In this document: positions 1 through 8,292 of the stretch, piece after piece | Position numbering within the stretch: the first letter of the stretch is position 1 | Layout of the letters: every line of letters starts with the position of its first letter | Assembly: GCF_903819335.1 (NCBI RefSeq) | Contig: NZ_CAIJDE010000063.1 | Span: 147,249 to 211,248 of the forward strand | DNA from: Flavobacterium panici | GTDB lineage: Bacteria > Bacteroidota > Bacteroidia > Flavobacteriales > Flavobacteriaceae | Length of the DNA stretch: 64,000 nucleotides | Direction of reading: 5' to 3' | Translations under genes and position numbers: made by a program | Notes under the pieces: generated by a model | The model's input: the letters and a program-made list of their open reading frames with translations, nothing else | Told to the model about the DNA's origin: nothing | The model's database searches: none

Positions 1-1164
1 AGAGATACACAAGCTGTAGCTGAAAAATTAATTGAAGATGGATATAGCGCTGCTGCGTTGCACGGAGATTTATCTCAGGCACAACGTGATGGTGTAATGA
101 AATCTTTCCGTGGAAGACAAATTCAGATGCTTGTTGCTACTGACGTTGCTGCACGTGGTATTGACGTTGATAACGTAACGCACGTTGTAAACTACCAATT
201 ACCTGATGAGATCGAAACGTACAACCACCGTTCTGGACGTACTGGTAGAGCTGGAAAATTAGGAACTTCTATTGTAATTGTTACAAAAAGTGAGTTACGT
301 AAAATTTCTTCTATCGAGAGAATCATCAAACAAAAATTCGAAGAAAAAACTATTCCATCTGGAATCGAAATCTGCGAAATTCAATTATTACACTTAGCTA
401 ATAAAATTAAAGATACTGAGGTTGATCACGAAATTGACAACTATTTACCAGCTATTAACAATGTTCTTGAAGGTTTATCTAAAGAAGAATTGATTAAGAA
501 AATGGTTTCGGTAGAATTTAATCGTTTCATTGCTTACTACAAAAAGAATAGAGATATCTCTACTCAATCTTCTGGAGAAAGACGTGAAAGAAACGATTCT
601 GAGCCAAGAGAATTCAATAACAACGGAGCAGTTCGTTATTTTGTAAATATCGGTTCTAGAGATAATTTCGACTGGATGTCTCTTAAAGATTACTTGAAAG
701 AAACATTAGACTTAGGTCGTGATGACGTTTTCAAAGTGGATGTAAAAGAAGGTTTCTCTTTCTTTAATACTGATCCTGAGCATACTGATAAAGTAATGGA
801 TATTTTAAACAACGTTCAGTTAGAAGGACGTCGTATTAATGTTGAAATTTCTAAAAATGACGGCGGAGGAAGACGTGACCACAACAACCGTGGCGGCGGA
901 CGTAGTTCTGGCGGACCAAGAAGAGAAGGTTCTGGAGGTTTCGGCCCAAGACGTGAAGGTTCTGGCGGCGGCGGATTTAGAAGCGACAGAAACTCTGCTC
1001 CAAGAGAAGGTGGTTTCAGAAGCGACAGAAATTCATCTGCTCCAAAAAGAGAAGGTGGTTTTAGAAGTTCTGCTCCAAGAAACGAAGGTGGTTCTGACAG
1101 AGCTCCAAGACGTTCTGAAAGCTTTGGTGATTCACCAAGACCAAGAAGACCAAGAAGAGATTAA
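1..1164 (+). CDS. DEAD-box RNA helicase, C-terminal part (5' truncated by window)
   Basis: The reading frame is open from base 1, so the gene begins upstream of the window. What remains is the second RecA-like domain, with motif V (VATDVAARGID) and motif VI (HRSGRTGRAG). A DbpA-type RNA-binding domain follows (from about RYFVNIGSRDNF to RRINVEISKND), then a Gly/Arg/Ser-rich tail with repeats of the type REGGFRSDRNS. The family unwinds short RNA duplexes with ATP, in ribosome assembly, RNA decay or cold adaptation. The RGG-like tail probably adds non-specific RNA binding. An overlapping frame in the tail (839-1180) is a shadow caused by the repetitive codons. Which paralogue (DbpA, CsdA or RhlE type) cannot be fixed without the N-terminus. 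A strong terminator follows. Confidence 0.93.
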   Translation, partial: RDTQAVAEKLIEDGYSAAALHGDLSQAQRDGVMKSFRGRQIQMLVATDVAARGIDVDNVTHVVNYQLPDEIETYNHRSGRTGRAGKLGTSIVIVTKSELRKISSIERIIKQKFEEKTIPSGIEICEIQLLHLANKIKDTEVDHEIDNYLPAINNVLEGLSKEELIKKMVSVEFNRFIAYYKKNRDISTQSSGERRERNDSEPREFNNNGAVRYFVNIGSRDNFDWMSLKDYLKETLDLGRDDVFKVDVKEGFSFFNTDPEHTDKVMDILNNVQLEGRRINVEISKNDGGGRRDHNNRGGGRSSGGPRREGSGGFGPRREGSGGGGFRSDRNSAPREGGFRSDRNSSAPKREGGFRSSAPRNEGGSDRAPRRSESFGDSPRPRRPRRD

Positions 1165-1186
1165 TACTTTAATATCTTAAAATACG

Positions 1187-1229
1187 AAATCCCAAATTCC
1201 TGACATAAATGGAATTTGGGATTTTTTTT
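1187..1229 (+). terminator. Intrinsic terminator of the helicase gene
   Basis: Perfect 14-bp stem, AAATCCCAAATTCC (1187-1200) with its complement at 1211-1224, a 10-nt loop and a T8 run (1222-1229). It lies 22 bp after the helicase stop codon. Confidence 0.9.
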
Positions 1230-1241
1230 CATTAAAGAATC

Positions 1242-1435
1242 TTAACCCGTTGAGTATAATTAATTTTAACAGATAGAAACATAGATTTAGCACTCTCAAA
1301 AAAGGCGTTTCACTTATTTAAAATAAACATAGAGAGCTATGTGTTATAAACAAGTTTCTTTTCATATCCTTTTACACATATAAAACCTATGTTTCTATGT
1401 GTTAAATGTTTTTTTACACCCAATGGGTAAATTTT
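1242..1435. repeat. Imperfect 190-bp palindromic element (MITE-like)
   Basis: The left part (about 1242-1287, including TAACAGATAGAAACATAG) is mirrored by 1382-1435 (CTATGTTTCTATGTGTTA) as an imperfect inverted repeat, and pairing extends outward to AACCCGTTGAGT / CCCAATGGGT. A smaller hairpin, ACATAG-agag-CTATGT, sits inside at about 1328-1343. No ORF is present. It fills most of the 445-bp gap before the next gene. Confidence 0.6.
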
Positions 1436-1609
1436 AATCTCTAGAAATGAGTTTTGTAATCTAAAACAATACAACTCAACCTTCCTAATCCCTTTTTATT
1501 TAAACACAAAATGCAACATTGCTGACTTTGTTAATTTTCTGATAATTATATTCGAAGACTACGAAATATTTAATCTCTATTTACTACTTTTAGTGCTTTA
1601 AATCAGGAT

Positions 1610-2383
1610 ATGAAATATTTCGCAGTTTTCTTTTTTTTACTATTCTCTGCCATAAGTTTTGCACAAGATGCTGAATCTACAACTCCGCAAAGAGTTTCGG
1701 GTTATATTATAAACGATGATAGTAAACAACCTCTTCCAAATGTAAATATCATTAACACCAACAAAGTACGCGGCGCAAAATCTGATGCAAAAGGGTATTT
1801 TGAAATTGATGTGCAGCCAAATGATACAATTCATTTCTCTCTTTTAGGATTTCAATCTCTTAGAATCAGAGTAACAAATGACTGGATAAAAAATAAAGTG
1901 ACTCGAATTCAGCTTACCGAAAAAGCAATTGCTCTTGAAGAAGTTATCATTGCCCCTTTTAATTTAACTGGTTATCTTGAAATTGATTCGAAGTTAATTC
2001 CAACCAAAGAAAACTACCGTTACAGTATTTCGGGTCTTACACAAGGTTATGAAGCGGGTGAATATTCTCCAAATGCTTTTGGAAAAGTATTGGGTTCTAT
2101 TTTTAATCCTGCCGATATGCTTTATAATTTCTTCGGAAAAAACAGTAGGGAGCTTAAAAAACTCAAGGACATGAAAAAAGACGATACGATTAGAAATCTT
2201 TTAGAAACTAAATACGATCGTGAAACTATTGCCGTTTTATTAGGAATCAGCAAAGATGAAATTCCTGAAATCATGCATCGCTGTAACTATTCTGATGCTT
2301 TTATTCAGTCCGCAAACGACTTACAGATTTTAGATGCTATAAGCGGCTGCTATGAACAATATAAAGTATTAAAAAGGAATTAA
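1610..2383 (+). CDS. Secreted carboxypeptidase-regulatory-like domain protein
   Basis: A 257-aa protein with a clear signal peptide (MKYFAVFFFLLFSAISFA, cut near residue 18). Residues about 28-112 form a CarboxypepD_reg-like beta-sandwich (VSGYIINDDSKQPLPNVNI, then GYFEIDV and GFQSLRIRV). This domain is common at the N-terminus of TonB-dependent receptors and in free periplasmic proteins of Bacteroidota. There is no beta-barrel, so it is a stand-alone protein. The C-terminal 140 residues are not recognised. It is monocistronic with its own terminator. Its function is unknown; a periplasmic or surface binding role is only a guess. Confidence 0.8.
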   Translation: MKYFAVFFFLLFSAISFAQDAESTTPQRVSGYIINDDSKQPLPNVNIINTNKVRGAKSDAKGYFEIDVQPNDTIHFSLLGFQSLRIRVTNDWIKNKVTRIQLTEKAIALEEVIIAPFNLTGYLEIDSKLIPTKENYRYSISGLTQGYEAGEYSPNAFGKVLGSIFNPADMLYNFFGKNSRELKKLKDMKKDDTIRNLLETKYDRETIAVLLGISKDEIPEIMHRCNYSDAFIQSANDLQILDAISGCYEQYKVLKRN

Positions 2384-2408
2384 AATTTTACTTTTATAAA
2401 AAACATAT

Positions 2409-2441
2409 GAATCCTCAATTTTTAAAATTGGGGATTTTTTT
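2409..2441 (+). terminator. Intrinsic terminator after the carboxypeptidase-regulatory-like gene
   Basis: Stem AATCCTCAATTTT (2410-2422) pairs with AAAATTGGGGATT (2424-2436, one G-T pair), followed by a T7 run. It lies 26 bp past the stop codon. Confidence 0.8.
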
Positions 2442-2511
2442 ATGTCTTATGATTTTTTAAAAAGCTATATTTACTATAACAAAACAGTAAAACAAATAAA
2501 ATCAATACATT

Positions 2512-2622
2512 ATGGCAAAAGGTCAAGATGCTAAAAAAACAGCAAAAAAAGAACCGTTAAAAACGGCTAAAGAAAAGAAAGAAGAAAAAAGAGAGAAGAA
2601 AAATTCTCCTAAAAGAGATTAA
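2512..2622 (+). CDS. Tiny Lys/Glu-rich protein (36 aa)
   Basis: ATG at 2512 opens a 36-codon frame ending at TAA 2620-2622. The product begins MAKGQDAKKTAKKEP and ends KNSPKRD, with 13 Lys, 2 Arg, 5 Glu and 2 Asp. It is probably disordered and basic, with no membrane or signal segment. It stands alone between the preceding terminator and a downstream inverted repeat, so it would need its own promoter, although no clean TAnnTTTG box was found. Short Lys-rich proteins starting MAKGQD occur widely in Flavobacteria as I recall. The function is unknown; nucleic-acid binding is a guess from charge. Confidence 0.6.
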   Translation: MAKGQDAKKTAKKEPLKTAKEKKEEKREKKNSPKRD

Positions 2623-2636
2623 TTAGTTTTCAGTCG

Positions 2637-2680
2637 CAGTCACAGTTTTCAGTCTCTAAAGAAACTAAAAACTGTGACTG
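2637..2680. repeat. 17-bp inverted repeat between convergent genes
   Basis: CAGTCACAGTTTTCAGT (2637-2653) pairs with 2664-2680 (16 of 17 positions) around a 10-nt loop. It lies between the 36-aa ORF (+) and pepD (-), so it could end transcription from both sides, but long T-runs are absent. Confidence 0.55.
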
Positions 2681-2693
2681 AAAACTGAGAACT

Positions 2694-4154
2694 TTATTTA
2701 ACTGGTATATTCGAAAGAATTTCTAATACAAATTTCCAATATTTTTGAGCAGATGAAATACTAGCTCTTTCATCTGGAGAGTGTGCTCCGTGAATTGTTG
2801 GTCCAAAAGAAATCATATCCATTTCAGGATAATTTGTTCCTAAAATTCCGCATTCTAAACCAGCGTGGCAAGCCACAACTTTTGGCTGTTCACCATTTTG
2901 TTTTTCGTAAATATCTTTTAAAACTTCTAATATTTCAGAGTTTACGTTTGGAGTCCATCCTGGATAAGATCCTGAAAGCTCAACTTCGCATCCAACTAAT
3001 TCAAAAGCAGAACGTAAAGAATTAGCCAAATCAAATTTTGAAGATTCTACAGAAGAACGCGTTAAACATCCCACCAAAATCTCTCCGTCTTTTACAACAA
3101 CACGCGCAATATTATTTGAAGTTTCAACTAAATCAGCCATATCTGCGCTCATTCTATAAACTCCGTTTTGTGCTGCATAAATCGCTCTGATAATTCCTTC
3201 CTGAACACCTAAATCCATTATTTTTTCAGGTAAATCACCTTTTACAATTTCTATAGATAGGTTTGGTTCAGTCGTTTTGTATTCTGCTTTGATGTCAGCA
3301 ATAATTTCCTGCATATCATATACATAAGCTTCATCAAACATTTGAGAAATAATTACTTTAGCAACACTTTCTCTCGGAATTGCATTTCTAAGACTTCCTC
3401 CATTAATTTCAGAAACCTGTAACCCAAAGTTTTCAAAACCATCAAATAATAAACGGTTCATTATTTTATTGGCGTTTCCTAAACCTTTATGAATATCCAT
3501 TCCTGAGTGACCTCCGTTTAAGCCTTTTACGGTAATAGTATATCCAACAGAGCTTTCCGGAACCTCTTCTTCATTATAGCCTCTTGTAGCCGTTACATCG
3601 ATTCCACCAGCGCATCCAATATCAATTTCATCATCTTCTTCTGTATCCAGATTTAATAAAATCTGACCTTGAAGAATTCCTCCTTTTAAGTTTAACGCTC
3701 CAGTCATTCCAGTTTCTTCGTCAATTGTAAACAGAGCTTCGATTGCAGGATGAGGAATATCTTTGCTTTCTAAAATCGCCATAATTGTAGCCACTCCTAA
3801 CCCATTGTCTGCACCAAGTGTTGTACCGCGGGCGCGAACCCAGTCACCATCAACATACATATCGATTCCTTGTGTATCAAAATCAAAAACGGTATCGGCA
3901 TTTTTTTGGTGAACCATATCTAAATGACCTTGCATTACAATGGCTTTGCGATTTTCCATTCCCGGAGTTGCCGGTTTTCTGATGATTACATTTCTGATTT
4001 CGTCTTCAAAAGTTTCTAAACCTAAGCTGTTTCCAAAGTTTTTCATAAACTCGATTACACGCTCTTCTTTCTTTGACGGACGCGGAACGGCGTTTAAATC
4101 TGCAAATTTGTTCCAAAGTGCTTTTGGTTCCAGATTTCTTATTTCCTGACTCAT
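2694..4154 (-). CDS. pepD: Aminoacyl-histidine dipeptidase (M20C)
   Basis: 486 aa, matching the E. coli PepD length (about 485). Di-zinc M20 motifs are visible: QGHLDMV (His ligand), LGADNGLG (bridging Asp), IDEETGMTG (catalytic Glu plus ligand), LNLDTEEDD and a C-terminal GAHSPDE His. The enzyme cleaves Xaa-His and other dipeptides in the cytoplasm. The start at 4154 (MSQEIRNLEP) is chosen over an upstream in-frame codon because homology begins there and the extra eight residues (MLNFKQNI) look non-coding. It is monocistronic and convergent with the 36-aa ORF. Confidence 0.93.
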   Translation of the reverse strand: MSQEIRNLEPKALWNKFADLNAVPRPSKKEERVIEFMKNFGNSLGLETFEDEIRNVIIRKPATPGMENRKAIVMQGHLDMVHQKNADTVFDFDTQGIDMYVDGDWVRARGTTLGADNGLGVATIMAILESKDIPHPAIEALFTIDEETGMTGALNLKGGILQGQILLNLDTEEDDEIDIGCAGGIDVTATRGYNEEEVPESSVGYTITVKGLNGGHSGMDIHKGLGNANKIMNRLLFDGFENFGLQVSEINGGSLRNAIPRESVAKVIISQMFDEAYVYDMQEIIADIKAEYKTTEPNLSIEIVKGDLPEKIMDLGVQEGIIRAIYAAQNGVYRMSADMADLVETSNNIARVVVKDGEILVGCLTRSSVESSKFDLANSLRSAFELVGCEVELSGSYPGWTPNVNSEILEVLKDIYEKQNGEQPKVVACHAGLECGILGTNYPEMDMISFGPTIHGAHSPDERASISSAQKYWKFVLEILSNIPVK

Positions 4155-4217
4155 TATATTTTGTTTGAAGTTTAACAATTAAGAGCTTCAAAGTTACAAA
4201 GTTTAAATGCTTTTTCC

Positions 4218-4247
4218 GCCACGAATTCCACGAATTAGCACAAATTA
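4218..4247. repeat. Half copy of the GCCACGAATT repeat family
   Basis: GCCACGAATTCCACGAATTA followed by GCACAAATTA is one arm of the palindromic family seen complete at 16710-16794, 29701-29759 and 61552-61660. No mirror arm is present here. Confidence 0.55.
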
Positions 4248-4318
4248 TAATGGCTCTAAAATTAAAGGATAAGAATACTCAATTTAAGATAAAGAAATTT
4301 AAAAGTAAAGCAAACTTT

Positions 4319-4612
4319 TTAAAGAGGATATTTTGATGGATTTAACGAGGTATTAAAAACAGACATAACATATACTGTTTTCACATTCTCATCTATAAAA
4401 TAAAAGATAATAAATGGGAATTTCTTAGTGGGAAGACCTCGATAATCTTTGTATCTGATTTCAAAAAAAGGATTTTTAGATAATGTATCTAAATGTTCAT
4501 CAATCACTTGATAAAAATATTCGCCTAAACCACTTTGTTTAGACTCATAATAATCAATAGCTTCTTGTATATCTACAAGTGCTCTTGGCTCAATAACAAT
4601 ATTAAAAATCAT
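4319..4612 (-). CDS. RelE/ParE-type toxin
   Basis: 97 aa from MIFNIVIEPRAL. It matches the ParE/RelE toxin superfamily in pattern: an N-terminal strand (IVIEPRALVDIQEAIDYYE), a two-helix hairpin (GLGEYFYQVIDEHLDTLSKNP), then strands FEIRYKDYRGLPTKKFPFIIFYFID and KTVYVMSVFNTSLNP. Family members either cleave mRNA on the ribosome or poison gyrase; which applies here cannot be told. The start at 4612 is favoured because it forms an ATGA overlap with the antitoxin stop, giving translational coupling. A longer in-frame start at 4654 would overlap the antitoxin by 46 nt. Confidence 0.85.
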   Translation of the reverse strand: MIFNIVIEPRALVDIQEAIDYYESKQSGLGEYFYQVIDEHLDTLSKNPFFEIRYKDYRGLPTKKFPFIIFYFIDENVKTVYVMSVFNTSLNPSKYPL

Positions 4613-4821
4613 TTCTTTGATTTCAAACGTAATTGTTTTTTGGCTTCGTTCCAAGGAAGAAAATCATCTGCTTTTGAAGTTGATCTTCTTTCATCTAACA
4701 AATTTTTCATTTCTTCAGTTACAGAAAATTCATTAATTACGGTTTCATAATTGAATTTTTCTATCAACTGCATAAAGAATGACAATTCATTATCAGGAAT
4801 ATTTAAAGTGATTCGTGTCAT
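4609..4821 (-). CDS. Antitoxin of the RelE/ParE-type pair
   Basis: 70 aa. The N-terminus MTRITLNIPDNELSFFMQLI is typical of ribbon-helix-helix-like or short antitoxins that precede ParE toxins in Bacteroidota. The C-terminal half (EMKNLLDERRSTSKADDFLPWNEAKKQLRLK) is the probable toxin-binding segment. It is upstream of the toxin with a 4-nt stop/start overlap. A TAnnTTTG -7 box (4841-4848) lies 20 bp upstream. The family usually represses its own promoter. Confidence 0.8.
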   Translation of the reverse strand: MTRITLNIPDNELSFFMQLIEKFNYETVINEFSVTEEMKNLLDERRSTSKADDFLPWNEAKKQLRLKSKK

Positions 4822-4840
4822 TTTCCTTGTTATTGAGTAA

Positions 4841-4848
4841 CAAATTTA
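4841..4848 (-). promoter_or_regulatory. Candidate -7 box of the toxin-antitoxin operon
   Basis: TAAATTTG on the minus strand matches the Bacteroidota -7 consensus TAnnTTTG, about 20 nt before the antitoxin ATG. No clear TTG at -33, so this is tentative. Confidence 0.35.
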
Positions 4849-4904
4849 CAAAAAAGAAAACGAACTAGTATTTTAATTATTATTTTTAACCCAAAAGTAA
4901 AACC

Positions 4905-5966
4905 GTGACACGAAAATATATCCTTCCTCTATTTCTTTTAGTTCAGATTATCTTTTTAAAAATTCTGCCCTTTTTCCCTGATTTTGTGGAAGGTCTTTAC
5001 AGCAATAATTTATACATCAGAATTTCGCATTTCTCACGAGTACTTTTAGGCAAAATTTCATTTTCTGTCGGTGATTGTATTTACGCAGTTTTAATTTTAT
5101 CTATGATAAGCTGGTTTTGGAGAATACGAAAAACATGGCGAACAGATTGGAAAGATCATCTTTTAAAAATCGTTGGTAAAATTTCTGTTTTTTACTTTTT
5201 CTTTCATCTGCTTTGGGCTTTCAATTATTATCGTAAACCTCTTTTCGAAAAAATGGAAATCAAAAGAGAATATAGCGATGCTGATTTATTGGCCTTTACA
5301 AAAAGACTAATTGTTAAAACGAATGAAGTTCAGTTTAAAATCACAAAAAATAAAGATGAAAAAATCAATTTTCCCTATTCTCAGGAAGAGGTTTTTAAGA
5401 TGAATCTTAATGGATATGATAATTTAGCCGAAGAACATCCTTATTTTAAATATAAAACTTTAAGCGTAAAAAAATCGCTGTTTAGTGTACCCTTAACTTA
5501 TATGGGATTTGGCGGTTATTTGAATCCGTTTACAAATGAGGCGCAGGTAAATGATTTGTTGCCAATGTATTCCTTTCCGCTTACGGCTTCTCACGAAATG
5601 GCGCATCAAATAGGTTTTGCAAGTGAAAACGAATGTAATTTTATAGGCGTTTTGGCAACTGTAAAAAATGACAATTTATATTATCAATATTCGGGATATA
5701 GTTTTGCTTTGCGATACTGCCTTGGAATCTGGAAGTTTAAAAACGAGAAAATCTTTGAGGTTTTAAAGAAACAAGTAAATCCGGGGATTTTAAAAAACTA
5801 TCAGGAAAGTCAGGATTTTTGGAAACAATACGATACTTTTATTGATGAAGGTTTTCATTTTATATATGATAGTTTCTTAAAATCAAACAATCAAAAAGAT
5901 GGAATGGAAAGCTATAGCAAGTTTATTGATTTGATGATTAATTATTATAAAGAGAAAGAATTTTAA
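4905..5966 (+). CDS. DUF3810 membrane protein with HExxH motif
   Basis: 353 aa. Three hydrophobic segments lie in the first 110 residues (about 6-25, 46-68 and 90-106), followed by a soluble domain with SHEMAHQIGFASENEC, a gluzincin-like HExxH plus downstream Glu. This is the DUF3810 family of Bacteroidota and Firmicutes, probably a membrane-anchored zinc protease; no substrate is known to me. The start is GTG (4905) because no in-frame ATG exists before codon 90 and the first membrane segment follows directly. It is divergent from the toxin-antitoxin operon. Confidence 0.85.
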   Translation: MTRKYILPLFLLVQIIFLKILPFFPDFVEGLYSNNLYIRISHFSRVLLGKISFSVGDCIYAVLILSMISWFWRIRKTWRTDWKDHLLKIVGKISVFYFFFHLLWAFNYYRKPLFEKMEIKREYSDADLLAFTKRLIVKTNEVQFKITKNKDEKINFPYSQEEVFKMNLNGYDNLAEEHPYFKYKTLSVKKSLFSVPLTYMGFGGYLNPFTNEAQVNDLLPMYSFPLTASHEMAHQIGFASENECNFIGVLATVKNDNLYYQYSGYSFALRYCLGIWKFKNEKIFEVLKKQVNPGILKNYQESQDFWKQYDTFIDEGFHFIYDSFLKSNNQKDGMESYSKFIDLMINYYKEKEF

Positions 5967-5971
5967 GTTTT

Positions 5972-6060
5972 GCCACAGATTACACAGATTTAAACGATTT
6001 TTATTTTAGATTAAAAATAAAATAGGATTATAAATCCTTTTTAATCCTTTAATCTGTGGC
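5972..6060. repeat. GCCACAGATT palindromic element
   Basis: GCCACAGATTACACAGATTT at 5972 is mirrored by AATCCTTTAATCTGTGGC ending at 6060. The element has a T-run on the left and an A-run on the right, so it could also act as a terminator for the DUF3810 gene. It belongs to the same family as the outer element at 29657-29793. Confidence 0.6.
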
Positions 6061-6113
6061 AAAAAAATAAAAATCATTGTAACAAAATAGATTTCAACAC
6101 TACTAATACTTTT

Positions 6114-6608
6114 ATGAGCGAAAATCTAGAACAGTCATTTGTTGCGCAATTGCAGGCAAATCAGAATATAATCCACAAAATTTGTAGATTGTATACTGCC
6201 GGCGAAGATGCTCATAAAGATTTGTTTCAGGAAATCACTATTCAGCTCTGGAAAGCGTATCCAAAATTTAGAGGCGACAGTAAATTTTCGACCTGGACAT
6301 ATCGTGTCGCTTTAAATACAGCCATTACCTTATATCGCAAAACCAAAAGAACCATATCTACCGTAGATTATGAGAGTCATCAGCATTTTGTAAAAGATGT
6401 AGATTACAACTACGAAGAGGAAGAACAGATTAAATTGATGTACAAAGCGGTTTATCAGCTTAACGACATCGAAAAAGCATTAGTTTTTATGTATTTAGAA
6501 GACAAAGATTATCAGGAAATAGCCGAAACCTTAGGAATCAGCGAAGTGAATGCGCGCGTGAAAATGAACAGAATTAAAGGGAAACTTAAAAAAATACTAA
6601 ATCCTTAA
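6114..6608 (+). CDS. ECF-type RNA polymerase sigma factor
   Basis: 164 aa with sigma-70 region 2 (about residues 20-75, DLFQEITIQLWKAYPKFRGD then STWTYRVALNTAITLYRK) and region 4 (about 105-160, LNDIEKALVFMYLEDKDYQEIAETLGIS, then VNARVKMNRIKGKLKK). There is no region 3, as is usual for ECF factors. It directs RNA polymerase to a small regulon in response to an extracytoplasmic signal. It is followed after 8 bp by a membrane protein that may control it. Confidence 0.93.
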   Translation: MSENLEQSFVAQLQANQNIIHKICRLYTAGEDAHKDLFQEITIQLWKAYPKFRGDSKFSTWTYRVALNTAITLYRKTKRTISTVDYESHQHFVKDVDYNYEEEEQIKLMYKAVYQLNDIEKALVFMYLEDKDYQEIAETLGISEVNARVKMNRIKGKLKKILNP

Positions 6609-6616
6609 AAATTATT

Positions 6617-7249
6617 ATGAAAGAACTGGATTTACTAAAAAAAGACTGGCAGAAGAACTCTGATTCTTTTGAACAAATTTCTGAAAAAGAAATCTATAAA
6701 ATGATTCACAAAAAGTCATCTTCAATTGTGAAATGGATTTTGATTATCAGTATTTTGGAGATTTCGTTTTGGACTTTTTCAAACTTATTTATCAATACCG
6801 ATGATGTTTTACGAAAAATAAATCATCCCGAAATTGTGGTTACGCTTGAATACTTAACTTATTTGAATTATTTAGTTGGATTGGTTTTCGTATTTATTTT
6901 CTATAAAAACTACACTACAATTTCTACAACTGTTGCCACAAAATCTTTAATGAGTGCCATTTTAAGAACCAGAAAAACGGTTCAGTATTATGTTTGGTAT
7001 AACTTAGGGATGATTGTAATTACATCCATTTTAAGCTTCTTTATCGCTTTTGTTTACAATCCTGATATGGCTTTTTTAAGAGAAAAACTTGCCATAGACG
7101 GAAAAGCAATGTTTGCTACAATTGGAATCTTAACTTTAGTAATATTAGGTTTCTTTGGATTATTCTGGTGCTTCTACAGATTGCTATACGGAACTTTACT
7201 ACGCAGATTGTATGTGAATTATAAGGAGCTGAAGAAAATTGATTTCTAA
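6617..7249 (+). CDS. Membrane protein, candidate anti-sigma partner
   Basis: 210 aa. A cytoplasmic N-terminus of about 40 residues (MKELDLLKKDWQKNSDSF...) precedes four membrane segments (about 38-58, 75-95, 120-142 and 160-185) and a basic C-terminal tail. The placement 8 bp after an ECF sigma gene, with a short soluble N-terminus before the membrane part, is typical of one-gene-downstream regulators in Bacteroidota. No zinc-binding anti-sigma (ZAS) HxxxC motif or FecR domain is present, so the anti-sigma role rests on position only. Confidence 0.7.
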   Translation: MKELDLLKKDWQKNSDSFEQISEKEIYKMIHKKSSSIVKWILIISILEISFWTFSNLFINTDDVLRKINHPEIVVTLEYLTYLNYLVGLVFVFIFYKNYTTISTTVATKSLMSAILRTRKTVQYYVWYNLGMIVITSILSFFIAFVYNPDMAFLREKLAIDGKAMFATIGILTLVILGFFGLFWCFYRLLYGTLLRRLYVNYKELKKIDF

Positions 7250-7359
7250 GATACTGAGGTTCTAAGTTGCTAAGATTCTAAGGTCTCTCCTTTAACTTGA
7301 AACCTGAAACTTGAAACAAAAAAAACAATCTAAACTCTAAAATCAGAAATCTAAAATTC

Positions 7360-8169
7360 CTAATATTCCCACTGTCTCAATCTATTTAGTTCTTCCTGTG
7401 CTTTGATTTCTTCAGCTGGAATTACTTTTAAGAAAGATGGATGCTGTTCGATAGCGTATTCTACTTTCTCTACGATTTCTTCGATTGTATCGTTTTCATA
7501 ATCAATTTCAAGAGGTTCTTTGATAATGAAAGACTGAAGGATATTTTTCTTTTTCATACGAAGTCCTTTTTTATCAAAAGAACGACGGAAACCATCAATA
7601 ACAATAGGAATTACGATAGGTTTATGCTGTTTGATAATGTGTGCTGTTCCTTTACGAACAGGCTTAAAAGATTTTGTTGTTCCCTGCGGAAAGGTAATAA
7701 CCCAGCCGTCTTCAAGGGCAATACGGATATTTTCGGTATCGTTTGGATTTACGTCACGTTTTTCGGTTACGTCAACGCCTTTTGCACGCCAAGTTCTTTC
7801 TACGGTAATTGCGCCAACATAAGCTAAAATTCTTGGCAGTAATCCGGCCTGCATCGTTTCTTTTGCAGCCACGTAGTAAATATTCATTTTTGGCTGCCAC
7901 AAATAACCTATGTTCTTAATAGTATCTTGACGTCCGCTTAAACTTGCGTTAAACACATGAAACATTGCTACAACATCGGCAAAATAAGTTTGGTGATTGG
8001 ATATAAACAAAACGTTTCTGTCTGGAAGTGTTTTAATAATTTCAGATCCTTCAATCTGTAATTCATTAAAACCTCTATATCTTCTATGAGTCATGGCTCC
8101 CAAAATACGGATTAACCATTTCTTGATGAATAATATATGCCCAAAAGGATTTCGTTTAAACAATCCCAT
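7360..8169 (-). CDS. plsC: 1-acyl-sn-glycerol-3-phosphate acyltransferase family protein
   Basis: 269 aa of the PlsC/LPLAT family: block I NHQTYFAD, block III WVITFPQGTTKSF and block IV PIVIPIVIDGF. It would move an acyl group to a lysophospholipid at the inner membrane. Two catalytic blocks differ from the textbook form: His and Asp of block I are five residues apart rather than four, and the FPEGTRS block reads FPQGTTKS. This suggests a distinct subfamily, so the substrate is less certain than the fold. It has its own promoter (8201-8229). Confidence 0.8.
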   Translation of the reverse strand: MGLFKRNPFGHILFIKKWLIRILGAMTHRRYRGFNELQIEGSEIIKTLPDRNVLFISNHQTYFADVVAMFHVFNASLSGRQDTIKNIGYLWQPKMNIYYVAAKETMQAGLLPRILAYVGAITVERTWRAKGVDVTEKRDVNPNDTENIRIALEDGWVITFPQGTTKSFKPVRKGTAHIIKQHKPIVIPIVIDGFRRSFDKKGLRMKKKNILQSFIIKEPLEIDYENDTIEEIVEKVEYAIEQHPSFLKVIPAEEIKAQEELNRLRQWEY

Positions 8170-8200
8170 AACGTCTTTTTGTGTTTTTTAGGTTAAGTCG

Positions 8201-8229
8201 CAAACATACAAAAATTATTCTTTTAGCAA
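8201..8229 (-). promoter_or_regulatory. Bacteroidota-type promoter of the acyltransferase gene
   Basis: Minus strand TTG (8229-8227), 18 nt, then TATGTTTG (8208-8201), matching the TTG-N17-23-TAnnTTTG consensus of Flavobacterium. It ends 31 nt before the start codon. Confidence 0.6.
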
Positions 8230-8292
8230 TACTAATATACAATTTACGAAATAAATCTGTATCTCAATGATTATCAAAATGTTAAATTAACG

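Noticed and set aside
839..1180. Second ORF in another frame at the helicase 3' end
   Set aside because: It comes from the repetitive Gly/Arg/Ser codons of the helicase tail and has no start context of its own.
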